A DNA stretch of 17,266 bases, from positions 1 to 17,266 of the forward strand of contig RFZE01000020.1 of assembly GCA_009920875.1 (NCBI GenBank), read 5' to 3'. A model generated the notes under the pieces. It was not told where the DNA came from. It worked only from the letters and a program-made list of their open reading frames with translations, and searched no databases. This document shows, piece by piece, positions 7,556 to 14,376 of the stretch (positions are counted from its first letter, which is position 1; each line of letters starts with the position of its first letter). The position numbers were made by a program, and so were the translations under genes. The stretch is from Alphaproteobacteria bacterium. Lineage in GTDB: Bacteria > Pseudomonadota > Alphaproteobacteria > RS24.

Positions 7556-7576
7556 CCATCCATTACAAAAGGATGG
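7556..7576 (+). repeat. Inverted repeat (6-bp hairpin) upstream of dnaA
   Basis: CCATCC (7556-7561) and GGATGG (7571-7576) are perfect complements around a 9-base loop, ATTACAAAA. No T-run follows, so it is not a terminator. It may be part of a folded RNA leader. Confidence 0.4.
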
Positions 7577-7618
7577 CAGCCCAGGAGGGAGCGGTTCGGA
7601 TTAGGAAACTGATGACAG

Positions 7619-7638
7619 GCTCGGGAAAAATTTCGAGC
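7619..7638 (+). repeat. Inverted repeat (hairpin) upstream of dnaA
   Basis: GCTCGGGA (7619-7626) can pair with TTTCGAGC (7631-7638) with two G-U wobbles and an AAAA loop, giving an 8-bp stem. No T-run follows. Confidence 0.4.
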
Positions 7639-7670
7639 GCCGAGAAAAGAATTTCACGGTCAGTATAGGT

Positions 7671-7693
7671 TTTTCAAAATCGGATTTTCAAAA
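7671..7693. repeat. Direct repeat TTTTCAAAA, two copies
   Basis: TTTTCAAAA occurs at 7671-7679 and 7685-7693, with starts 14 bp apart. Each copy is itself nearly palindromic. It could be a protein-binding pair or an A/T-rich melting element. Confidence 0.5.
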
Positions 7694-7704
7694 ACGCTTC
7701 TTGA

Positions 7705-7760
7705 ATAAGATGATTTGCTGATGTCGCTCAGGCGATGAATTGGCGACCTCCCCATCTTAT
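7705..7760. repeat. Nested inverted repeat in dnaA upstream region
   Basis: ATAAGATG (7705-7712) and CATCTTAT (7753-7760) are perfect complements 40 bp apart. Between them are a small hairpin TCGC-TCAG-GCGA (7724-7735) and an alternative pairing GTCGC/GCGAC (7723-7727 with 7743-7747). The alternatives are mutually exclusive, as in a switchable leader. Confidence 0.4.
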
Positions 7761-7765
7761 GGCCA

Positions 7766-7782
7766 TGACATGCAATGTGTCA
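7766..7782. promoter_or_regulatory. Palindrome TGACA-N7-TGTCA upstream of dnaA
   Basis: TGACA (7766-7770) and TGTCA (7778-7782) form a perfect inverted repeat with a 7-bp centre, about 55 bp before the dnaA start. The outer flanks A and T extend it to 6-bp arms. The right side reads TGTGTCATCGG (7776-7786), which matches 10 of 11 bases at the senC/regB palindrome. It looks like an operator for a dimeric regulator, but the regulator is unknown. Confidence 0.45.
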
Positions 7783-7837
7783 TCGGTTGGGCGAAATGAT
7801 AGACGCGGTCTTTACAGGGGCGCGAGACAGGATACGG

Positions 7838-9376
7838 ATGATGGCGGACGCAAACGGTGAGGCCGAAAAAGACAAAAACAAGTTTGCAGATTCTTCGCAA
7901 TTAAACGCGCCCGATGCCGCGGCGCGCCAGAACGATAAGAAGGATGAAGCGCTGGAAGCGCTGAATGCCCAATGGCATAAAGTGCGCTCGCGTTTGCGCG
8001 CTGAATTGGGCGAGGCGACCTTTAATAGCTGGTTTAAATTATTGGAAGTGGCGGGCGCGCAAAAAGGCCGTGTCGTCCTGCATGTGCCGACGCGCTTTGT
8101 GCGCAGTTGGATTGAAGCGCATTATCTGACGCGCATTCGCGATCATTGGAAAGCCGAAGATGCCAGCGTGCGGCGTATTGATATTGAATTGCAGCCGGAA
8201 TGGGTGCCGAGCGAGAAAAAGCCTGAAATACGCGAACAAAAAGCCGTGGCGCCGCGCCGCGCTGCCGCGCCGCCGCAACCCCGTGCGCCCCTGCCCGATA
8301 TGCCGGAGCCGATTGGGCGCGATGATTTGGGGGCGCCTTTGGACCCGCGCTTTACCTTTGACAATTTCATTGTCGGCAAATCCAATGAGCTGGCTCATGC
8401 CGCCGCCCATCGCTTGGCGGAAGGCGATGGCGTCGCTTTCAATCCGCTATTTCTTTATGGCGGGGTCGGGCTCGGCAAAACCCATCTCATGCATGCCATT
8501 GCATGGGAAATTCGCCGCCGCACGCCGGAGCGCACCGTGCTTTATTTATCGGCGGAAAAATTCATGTATCAATTTATCCGCGCTTTGCGCTTTAAGGACA
8601 CAGTGGCCTTTAAGCAGCAATTTCGTGAAGTCGATGTGCTGATGATTGACGATATTCAATTTATCGCCGGTAAGGATTCCACTCAGGAAGAGTTTTTTCA
8701 TACCTTTAACGCGCTGACCGACCATAACCGCCAAGTTATTGTCTCAGCCGATCGCTCGCCGACCGATTTGGAAGGCATTGAGGAGCGCATTCGCTCGCGT
8801 TTGGGCTGGGGTTTGGTGGCCGATATTCACCCGACCGATTATGAATTGCGCCTCGGCATTTTGCAGGCCAAAGCAGAAAGCCTGTCGCGGCGCACTGATG
8901 GCAGTGCCGACGGTGCGCGCATTCCGCAACCGGTATTGGAATTTTTGGCGCAGCGCATTGTCACCAATATTCGCGAGTTGGAAGGCGCGCTCAATCGCGT
9001 CATTGCCTATGCCAGTTTTGTCGGCCGCCCGGTGACGCTGGAAATGGCGCAAGATGTGCTCCGCGATTTGCTGCGCGCCTCTGACCGCCGTGTCACCATT
9101 GATGAGATACAACGCCGCGTGGCAGAATATTTCAATGTCAAAATGGGCGATATGTTGTCGGCGCGCCGCGCCCGCTCCGTGGCCCGTCCGCGCCAAATCG
9201 CCATGTATTTGTCAAAGCAATTAACCACCCGCTCCCTGCCTGAGATTGGCCGCAAATTCGGTGGCCGCGACCATACGACGGTCATTCATGCGGTGCGCAA
9301 AATCGAACAATTGCGCGAAGAAGACCCGGCCCTGGACGAAGATGTCGATTTGCTGCGCCGCATGCTTGAAAACTAA
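7838..9376 (+). CDS. dnaA: Chromosomal replication initiator protein DnaA
   Basis: DnaA binds the origin, melts it and helps load the replicative helicase. From the ATG at 7838 it has 512 residues. Domain I starts near W46 (QWHKVRSRLRAELGEATFNSWF), followed by a proline/alanine-rich linker (about 125-165). The AAA+ core shows Walker A GGVGLGKTH (208-216), Walker B LMIDD (268-272) and box VII EERIRSRLGWG (315-325, arginine finger). The DNA-binding domain IV carries the DnaA signature GRDHTTVIHAVRKI (476-489). The frame is open to ATGs at 7775 and 7796, but AGGA 6 bases before 7838 supports this start; the adjacent ATG at 7841 is equally possible. About 45 charged residues precede domain I. Confidence 0.97.
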   Translation: MMADANGEAEKDKNKFADSSQLNAPDAAARQNDKKDEALEALNAQWHKVRSRLRAELGEATFNSWFKLLEVAGAQKGRVVLHVPTRFVRSWIEAHYLTRIRDHWKAEDASVRRIDIELQPEWVPSEKKPEIREQKAVAPRRAAAPPQPRAPLPDMPEPIGRDDLGAPLDPRFTFDNFIVGKSNELAHAAAHRLAEGDGVAFNPLFLYGGVGLGKTHLMHAIAWEIRRRTPERTVLYLSAEKFMYQFIRALRFKDTVAFKQQFREVDVLMIDDIQFIAGKDSTQEEFFHTFNALTDHNRQVIVSADRSPTDLEGIEERIRSRLGWGLVADIHPTDYELRLGILQAKAESLSRRTDGSADGARIPQPVLEFLAQRIVTNIRELEGALNRVIAYASFVGRPVTLEMAQDVLRDLLRASDRRVTIDEIQRRVAEYFNVKMGDMLSARRARSVARPRQIAMYLSKQLTTRSLPEIGRKFGGRDHTTVIHAVRKIEQLREEDPALDEDVDLLRRMLEN

Positions 9377-9587
9377 GCGTTTCCAGGCTTTCGCGCGCTG
9401 CACTTTATTCGGGAAAAAGCGTCTTTGCGGGCAAAAAAACTGCCCCTTTAAGGCCGTGTTTCTGCTATATTTCTGACAAGAGATTCGCCGGTTTTCGGGC
9501 GCTTTCTTTTGCTGTTGCGCACGCCCTATGGGCCGCTTTTCAGCAGTCAAGCAAAGCGCAAACCATTTGTGATGATGAGAGGGTGAC
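9377..9587 (+). promoter_or_regulatory. dnaA-dnaN spacer with extended -10 promoter candidate
   Basis: The 211-bp gap holds an extended -10 motif TGCTATATT (9463-9471) with no good -35. It would start transcription near 9478 and give dnaN a leader of about 110 bases. A weak hairpin GGGCA/TGCCC (9429-9433 with 9441-9445) followed by CTTTA could attenuate dnaA readthrough. A short hairpin GCCC-TAT-GGGC lies at 9523-9533. No consensus DnaA box was seen. Confidence 0.4.
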
Positions 9588-10706
9588 ATGAAAACAATAA
9601 TTGAACGCAGCGATTTATTAAAAGCGTTGAACCATGTGCAAAGCGTTGTAGAGCGGCGTAACACCATCCCCATTCTTTCCAATGTTTTGCTGGAGGCCGA
9701 TAATGGCGTTTTGGCACTGACCGCAACCGATTTGGAAATCGAAATGCGCGAGCGCGTGGAAGCGGAGATTGTGCAAGCGGGAGCGATTACTGCGCCGGCG
9801 CATATGCTTTATGACATTGTCCGCAAATTGCCCGATGGCGCGCAAGTGGAACTGGCAACCGATGAAACCGGCGGGCGGCTCAATCTGGTCGCCGGCAAAT
9901 CAGCCTTTACTTTACAAGCCTTGCCGCGCGAAGATTTTCCGGCCATGGCGCAAGATGAAATGCCGGTGGCCTTTGCCCTGCCGGTCAATGATTTGCGTCG
10001 CTTGATTGAAAAAACCCGTTTTGCCATTTCGGTAGAAGAGACGCGTTATTATTTGAACGGCATTTATCTGCATGTTTTGGAAGATGGCGGGGCCAATTTG
10101 CTGCGTGCCGTGGCAACCGATGGCCATCGTTTGGCGCGGGTGGAAATGGCGCAACCGGTCGGCGCCGATAATATGCCGGCCGTCATTATTCCGCGTAAAA
10201 CCGTGGGCGAAGTACAAAAATTATTGGAAGAAGCCGAAGGCGAAGTATCGCTGCAAGTGTCGGACACGAAGATTAATTTCGCCTTTGCCGAGATTGTTCT
10301 GACCTCCAAGCTGATCGACGGCAAATTCCCCGATTATACGCGCGTCATTCCGTCCGATAATGACAAGACGCTGAAGCTCGATGCCAAAAGTTTTGCGCAA
10401 AGCGTTGACCGCGTCTCGGCCATTTCCAGCGAGAAATCGCGCGCCGTCAAATTGGCGCTTGATAAGGACAGTCTGGCTTTGTCGGTCTCCAATCCCGATA
10501 GCGGTTCGGCCAATGATGAATTGAGCGTCGCTTATGCCGCCGATGCCATGGAAATCGGTTTTAACGCCCGCTATTTAATGGATATTACCGGCCAGTTGGA
10601 CGGTGAAACCGCAACTTTTGAACTGGCCGATAGCGGCTCGCCCACTTTGGTGCGCGATGATGAAGACGCGCAAGCGCTTTACGTTCTCATGCCGATGCGG
10701 GTGTAA
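9588..10706 (+). CDS. dnaN: DNA polymerase III beta subunit (sliding clamp)
   Basis: This 372-residue protein is the ring-shaped dimeric clamp that tethers polymerase III and many repair proteins to DNA. The N-terminus MKTIIERSDLLKAL followed by VVERRNTIPILSNVLLEA, the central LIEKTRFAISVEETRYYLNG (145-164) and YTRVIPSDN, and the C-terminal end YVLMPMRV are all diagnostic. The length is standard and fits three clamp-fold domains of about 120 residues each. GAGAGGG (9577-9583) precedes the ATG by 4 bases. The stop codon shares one base with the recF start (TAATG), so recF is probably translated by reinitiation. Confidence 0.97.
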   Translation: MKTIIERSDLLKALNHVQSVVERRNTIPILSNVLLEADNGVLALTATDLEIEMRERVEAEIVQAGAITAPAHMLYDIVRKLPDGAQVELATDETGGRLNLVAGKSAFTLQALPREDFPAMAQDEMPVAFALPVNDLRRLIEKTRFAISVEETRYYLNGIYLHVLEDGGANLLRAVATDGHRLARVEMAQPVGADNMPAVIIPRKTVGEVQKLLEEAEGEVSLQVSDTKINFAFAEIVLTSKLIDGKFPDYTRVIPSDNDKTLKLDAKSFAQSVDRVSAISSEKSRAVKLALDKDSLALSVSNPDSGSANDELSVAYAADAMEIGFNARYLMDITGQLDGETATFELADSGSPTLVRDDEDAQALYVLMPMRV

Positions 10707-11878
10707 TGGCGGGGGTTTCCGCCAGTCTCGAACAACCACAAGATTATGTGGCGCCGGCGCGTGCCTTGGCGCCTCATATTGAAGCTTTGCGGCTGACCCA
10801 TTTCCGCTCGCATGAAAATCTGACGCTTGATTGCGCGCCGCGCGCCATGGTGCTGCTCGGGGCCAATGGCATTGGCAAAACCAATGTGTTGGAAGCTTTA
10901 TCCATGCTGGCCCCGGGGCGCGGCCTGCGCGGTGCGGCATTTGACGATATGCGCTTTGAGCGCAGCTTGGGCTGGACGGTGAGCAGTGATATTGCGACGC
11001 CTGACGGGCCGGTGCGCGCCGGTATTGGTTGGCGCGACGGGGCGCGCCGTGTGCGCATAGACGGGGCCAATGGCAAGATGGATGATATCGCCCATATGCT
11101 GCCACAGCTTTGGCTGACCCCGGCCATGGACCGCCTGTTTGTCGACGGGGCGAGCGGGCGGCGCAAATTTCTCGATCGGTTTGCGCAAAGCCTTGATGCC
11201 AGCCTGACAAAATCTTTGAATGCTTATGAAAAAGCCATGCGCGAACGCAATCGGCTGTTGCAGGATAATGGCGGCGCACAAAACGGTTGGCTCGACGGGT
11301 TGGAAGAAGCCATGGCGCTTCATGGCGTGGCCATTGCGGCGGCGCGGCTGACCGCTTTGGATGCATTGGCGGTTGGCTTGGCAGCGATTCCCGAAGCGGC
11401 GTTTCCGCGCGCTGAGATTGCTTTATCGGGCACATTGGAAGCGTCTTTGCGCACGCAATCAGCACTTGAGGTGGAAGATCGGTTTCGCGCTCATTTGGCC
11501 GATACGCGCGCGCTGGACGGCGCGGCGGGGCGTTGTTTGGACGGCCCGCATCGCAGCGATTTGCAGGTTCATTATGCGGCCAAAAACATGCCTGCCGCCG
11601 ATTGCTCGACGGGTGAGCAAAAGGCGCTTTTGGTCGGCTTGATTTTGGCACAAGCGCATTGCGTGGCGGCGCAACGCGGCGCCGTGCCGATTTTGCTGCT
11701 CGATGAAGTGGCCGCCCATCTCGATGCGACACGGCGCGCGGCGTTGGCGGAAATTTTGCACGCTTTGGGCGGGCAAAGCTGGATTACCGGCACGGATGAA
11801 CAATCTTTTGACGGCTTTGATGCGGTGTTTGGCGATGATTTTGCCGCGCTGCAACTGGCCGCCAATCATGCTCAGTGA
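10706..11878 (+). CDS. recF: DNA replication/repair ATPase RecF
   Basis: RecF is an SMC-like ABC ATPase that, with RecO and RecR, loads RecA at single-strand gaps. The product is 390 residues. It has Walker A GANGIGKTN (52-60), the ABC signature region CSTGEQKALLVG (300-311), Walker B ILLLDEVAAHLD (329-340) and the SWITGTDEQSF end (358-368), in the expected order and spacing. The usual LRLTHFRSHENLTLD start of RecF begins at residue 28, so the N-terminus carries about 25 extra residues. A later start was considered, but the one-base overlap with dnaN supports the ATG at 10706. gyrB follows 45 bp downstream. Confidence 0.95.
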   Translation: MAGVSASLEQPQDYVAPARALAPHIEALRLTHFRSHENLTLDCAPRAMVLLGANGIGKTNVLEALSMLAPGRGLRGAAFDDMRFERSLGWTVSSDIATPDGPVRAGIGWRDGARRVRIDGANGKMDDIAHMLPQLWLTPAMDRLFVDGASGRRKFLDRFAQSLDASLTKSLNAYEKAMRERNRLLQDNGGAQNGWLDGLEEAMALHGVAIAAARLTALDALAVGLAAIPEAAFPRAEIALSGTLEASLRTQSALEVEDRFRAHLADTRALDGAAGRCLDGPHRSDLQVHYAAKNMPAADCSTGEQKALLVGLILAQAHCVAAQRGAVPILLLDEVAAHLDATRRAALAEILHALGGQSWITGTDEQSFDGFDAVFGDDFAALQLAANHAQ

Positions 11879-11892
11879 CGGGCATAATGACC

Positions 11893-11909
11893 GGCGGCAT
11901 GAAGCCGCC
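11893..11909 (+). repeat. Hairpin just upstream of the gyrB ribosome-binding site
   Basis: GGCGGC (11893-11898) and GCCGCC (11904-11909) form a perfect 6-bp G/C stem with an ATGAA loop. It ends 4 bases before the gyrB Shine-Dalgarno GGGAG. There is no T-run, so it is not a terminator. It could influence gyrB translation or mRNA stability. Confidence 0.5.
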
Positions 11910-11923
11910 AGCGGGAGAATGAT

Positions 11924-14365
11924 ATGAGTGACACACCGGAAAGCCCAGAAAATGGCGACCCGCAAGATAGCGATTATGGTGCCTCTTCCATTAAAGTCCT
12001 GAAAGGGCTGGAAGCGGTGCGCAAGCGCCCGGGCATGTATATTGGCGATACGGATGACGGCACTGGCCTGCACCATATGGTCTATGAGGTGGTCGATAAT
12101 TCCATCGATGAGGCTTTGGCCGGTCATTGTGATGAGGTTTCCGTGCGCCTCAACGCCGATGGCTCGGTGACGGTGTCGGATAATGGCCGTGGCATTCCGA
12201 CCGAAATGCACCCTGAAGAGGGCATTTCCGCCGCGCAAGTCATTATGACGCAATTGCACGCCGGCGGTAAGTTTGACTCCAATAGTTATAAAGTCTCGGG
12301 CGGCTTGCACGGGGTCGGTATTTCCGTCGTCAATGCGCTGTCCGATTGGCTGCAATTGACCATTCGCCGCGACGGCAAATTACACGAAATGCGCTTTGCG
12401 CATGGCGAGGCGGAAGCCGATTTGGCGGTCATTGGCGATGCCGAGACGACCGGCACGGAAGTGACGTTTCACCCGTCTGATGCGACCTTCACCATGACCG
12501 AATTCAGCTTTGACACGCTGGAGCACCGCTTGCGCGAATTGGCGTTTTTGAACAGCGGTGTCGGTATTGTTTTGGAAGATATGCGCCATGCCGAACCGCG
12601 CCGTGTCGAGCTGAGATTCGATGGCGGCTTGGAGGCTTTTGCGCGCTATCTCGACCGCAATAAAACCACTTTGATTGACACCCCCATCACGCTGCAATCG
12701 GAGGCTGATGATATTGGTGTCGAACTGGCGCTGTGGTGGAATGACAGCTATCACGAGACGGTATTGTGCTTCACCAATAATATTCCCCAGCGCGATGGCG
12801 GCACGCATTTGGCCGGTTTTCGCGGCGCATTGACGCGCACGGTCAATAATTATGCCAATCAATCGGGCATTGCCAAAAAAGAGAAAGTTTCATTAAGCGG
12901 CGATGATTGCCGCGAAGGGCTGACCGCGGTTTTGTCGGTCAAAGTGCCGGATCCGAAATTTTCCAGCCAGACCAAAGACAAGCTGGTGTCGTCAGAAGTG
13001 CGCCCGGTGGTCGAAAGCGTGGTCAATGATGTGCTCAATAATTGGTTTGAAGAGCATCCCAATGAAGCGAAAATCATCATCAATAAGGTGGTCGAAGCCG
13101 CCGCGGCGCGTGAAGCGGCGCGCAAAGCGCGTGAATTGACCAGGCGCAAGGGCGCGTTGGATGTCTCCAGCCTGCCCGGCAAGCTGGCCGATTGTCAGGA
13201 GCGCGATGCGTCGCGTGCCGAGCTGTTTTTGGTTGAGGGTGACAGTGCCGGTGGTTCGGCCAAACAGGCGCGCAATCGCGCCAATCAGGCGGTCTTGCCA
13301 TTGCGCGGCAAAATCTTGAATGTCGAGCGCGCGCGGTTTGACAAAATGCTTTCCTCCAATGAGATTGGCACGCTGATTACGGCGCTCGGCACGGGCATTG
13401 GGCGCGAAGATTTTGATGTCGAGAAATTGCGCTATCACAAAATCATCATCATGACCGATGCTGATGTTGACGGGGCGCATATTCGCACTTTGCTTTTGAC
13501 TTTCTTCTATCGGCAAATGCCGGAAATTATCGAGCGCGGTCATCTCTATATTGCGCAGCCGCCGCTTTATAAAATTCGCCGCCAAAGCGCCGAAAGCTAT
13601 TTGAAAGATGACGCCGCTTTGGAAGATTTCCTGATTGAGGCGGGGCTGGGCGAGGCGGTGCTGACTTTGGCGTCGGGCGAACAAAGAAGCGGCCCTGATT
13701 TGGCCGAATTGCTGACCCAGGCGCGGCTTATCAAATCCATATTGTCGGCCCTGCCGCCGAAATATCCGCAATTCATTATCGAGCAGACCGCCATAGCCGG
13801 TGCGCTGACACCGGATATTTTGTCAAAATCGGAATTGGCCGAACAGAGCGCACAATATATTGCGGCGCGCCTCAATCGCATGGCCGATGAGGTGGAACGC
13901 GGCTGGGAAGGCCTGCCATCGGGCGATGGCGGGCTGACTTTTGCCCGCGAATTGCGCGGCGTGCGTGAGGCCTTTAATATTGACGGGCCGCTGATTTCGT
14001 CAAAAGATGCGCGCGCCTTGGATGAGCTGGCGCCGGCGTTGCAAACCGTCTATCTCGATCCGGCCAAGCTGACCATTAAAGATCGTGATATTGCCATTAA
14101 TACGCCGAGCGAATTGCTGGCCGCCGTGCTCGATCAGGGGCGCAATGGCGTCGCCTTGCAGCGTTATAAGGGTTTGGGTGAAATGAACCCTGAACAACTA
14201 TGGCAAACCACATTGGATAAGGATGCGCGCTCGCTCTTGCAGGTAAAAGTGCAAGATGTTGCCGAGAGCAATGATTTGTTCGAGCAGCTCATGGGCGATG
14301 TGGTGGAGCCGCGCCGCGAGTTTATTCAGAAGAATGCGCTGGCCGTCGCCAATCTTGATATTTAG
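11924..14365 (+). CDS. gyrB: DNA gyrase subunit B
   Basis: GyrB supplies the ATPase and part of the cleavage centre of DNA gyrase, which introduces negative supercoils. The product is 813 residues, close to the E. coli form, which has an insertion in the C-terminal half. The GHKL ATPase shows EVVDNSIDEALAGH (55-68, with catalytic E55), DNGRGIP (86-92) and LHAGGKF (111-117) followed by SYKVSGGLHGVG (121-132). The TOPRIM domain shows LVEGDSAGGSAKQ (436-448) and TDADVDGAHIRTLL (511-524). The C-terminus has YKGLGEMNPEQLW. GGGAG lies about 8 bases before the ATG, just after a small hairpin. It ends the dnaN-recF-gyrB run, and a penicillin-binding protein gene begins 11 bp later. Confidence 0.97.
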   Translation: MSDTPESPENGDPQDSDYGASSIKVLKGLEAVRKRPGMYIGDTDDGTGLHHMVYEVVDNSIDEALAGHCDEVSVRLNADGSVTVSDNGRGIPTEMHPEEGISAAQVIMTQLHAGGKFDSNSYKVSGGLHGVGISVVNALSDWLQLTIRRDGKLHEMRFAHGEAEADLAVIGDAETTGTEVTFHPSDATFTMTEFSFDTLEHRLRELAFLNSGVGIVLEDMRHAEPRRVELRFDGGLEAFARYLDRNKTTLIDTPITLQSEADDIGVELALWWNDSYHETVLCFTNNIPQRDGGTHLAGFRGALTRTVNNYANQSGIAKKEKVSLSGDDCREGLTAVLSVKVPDPKFSSQTKDKLVSSEVRPVVESVVNDVLNNWFEEHPNEAKIIINKVVEAAAAREAARKARELTRRKGALDVSSLPGKLADCQERDASRAELFLVEGDSAGGSAKQARNRANQAVLPLRGKILNVERARFDKMLSSNEIGTLITALGTGIGREDFDVEKLRYHKIIIMTDADVDGAHIRTLLLTFFYRQMPEIIERGHLYIAQPPLYKIRRQSAESYLKDDAALEDFLIEAGLGEAVLTLASGEQRSGPDLAELLTQARLIKSILSALPPKYPQFIIEQTAIAGALTPDILSKSELAEQSAQYIAARLNRMADEVERGWEGLPSGDGGLTFARELRGVREAFNIDGPLISSKDARALDELAPALQTVYLDPAKLTIKDRDIAINTPSELLAAVLDQGRNGVALQRYKGLGEMNPEQLWQTTLDKDARSLLQVKVQDVAESNDLFEQLMGDVVEPRREFIQKNALAVANLDI

Positions 14366-14376
14366 GCAAATGTCCC

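Larger units (their letters stand above)
7359..7837. other. Long non-coding region upstream of dnaA; possible origin or dnaA control region
   Basis: This is the only long gene-free stretch in the window. It begins with an A/T-rich tract (about 7366-7400), then holds hairpins at 7556-7576 and 7619-7638, a direct repeat at 7671-7693, a nested inverted repeat at 7705-7760 and a palindrome at 7766-7782. Two open frames here (around 7252-7604) have compositions typical of translated non-coding DNA and no recognisable protein features. I searched by eye for TTATCCACA on both strands and found no consensus or one-mismatch copy. An oriC role is therefore possible only by position and composition. No tRNA or known riboswitch fold was recognised. 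Confidence 0.45.

Noticed and set aside
7591..7602. GGTTCGGATT resembling a tRNA T-loop
   Set aside because: No T-stem, anticodon arm or acceptor stem can be built around it.
7252..7604. Open frames in the rpsT-dnaA spacer
   Set aside because: They read through the rpsT terminator and an A/T-rich tract, giving Lys/Phe/Ser-rich low-complexity translations with no ribosome-binding site.
10575..11732. Long open frame of 385 codons antisense to recF
   Set aside because: Its composition (rich in Arg, Pro, Ala, His and Gln) is that of a reversed coding frame, and recF on the other strand has all its motifs. Similar antisense frames over ubiB, the PBP gene and gyrB are rejected for the same reason.
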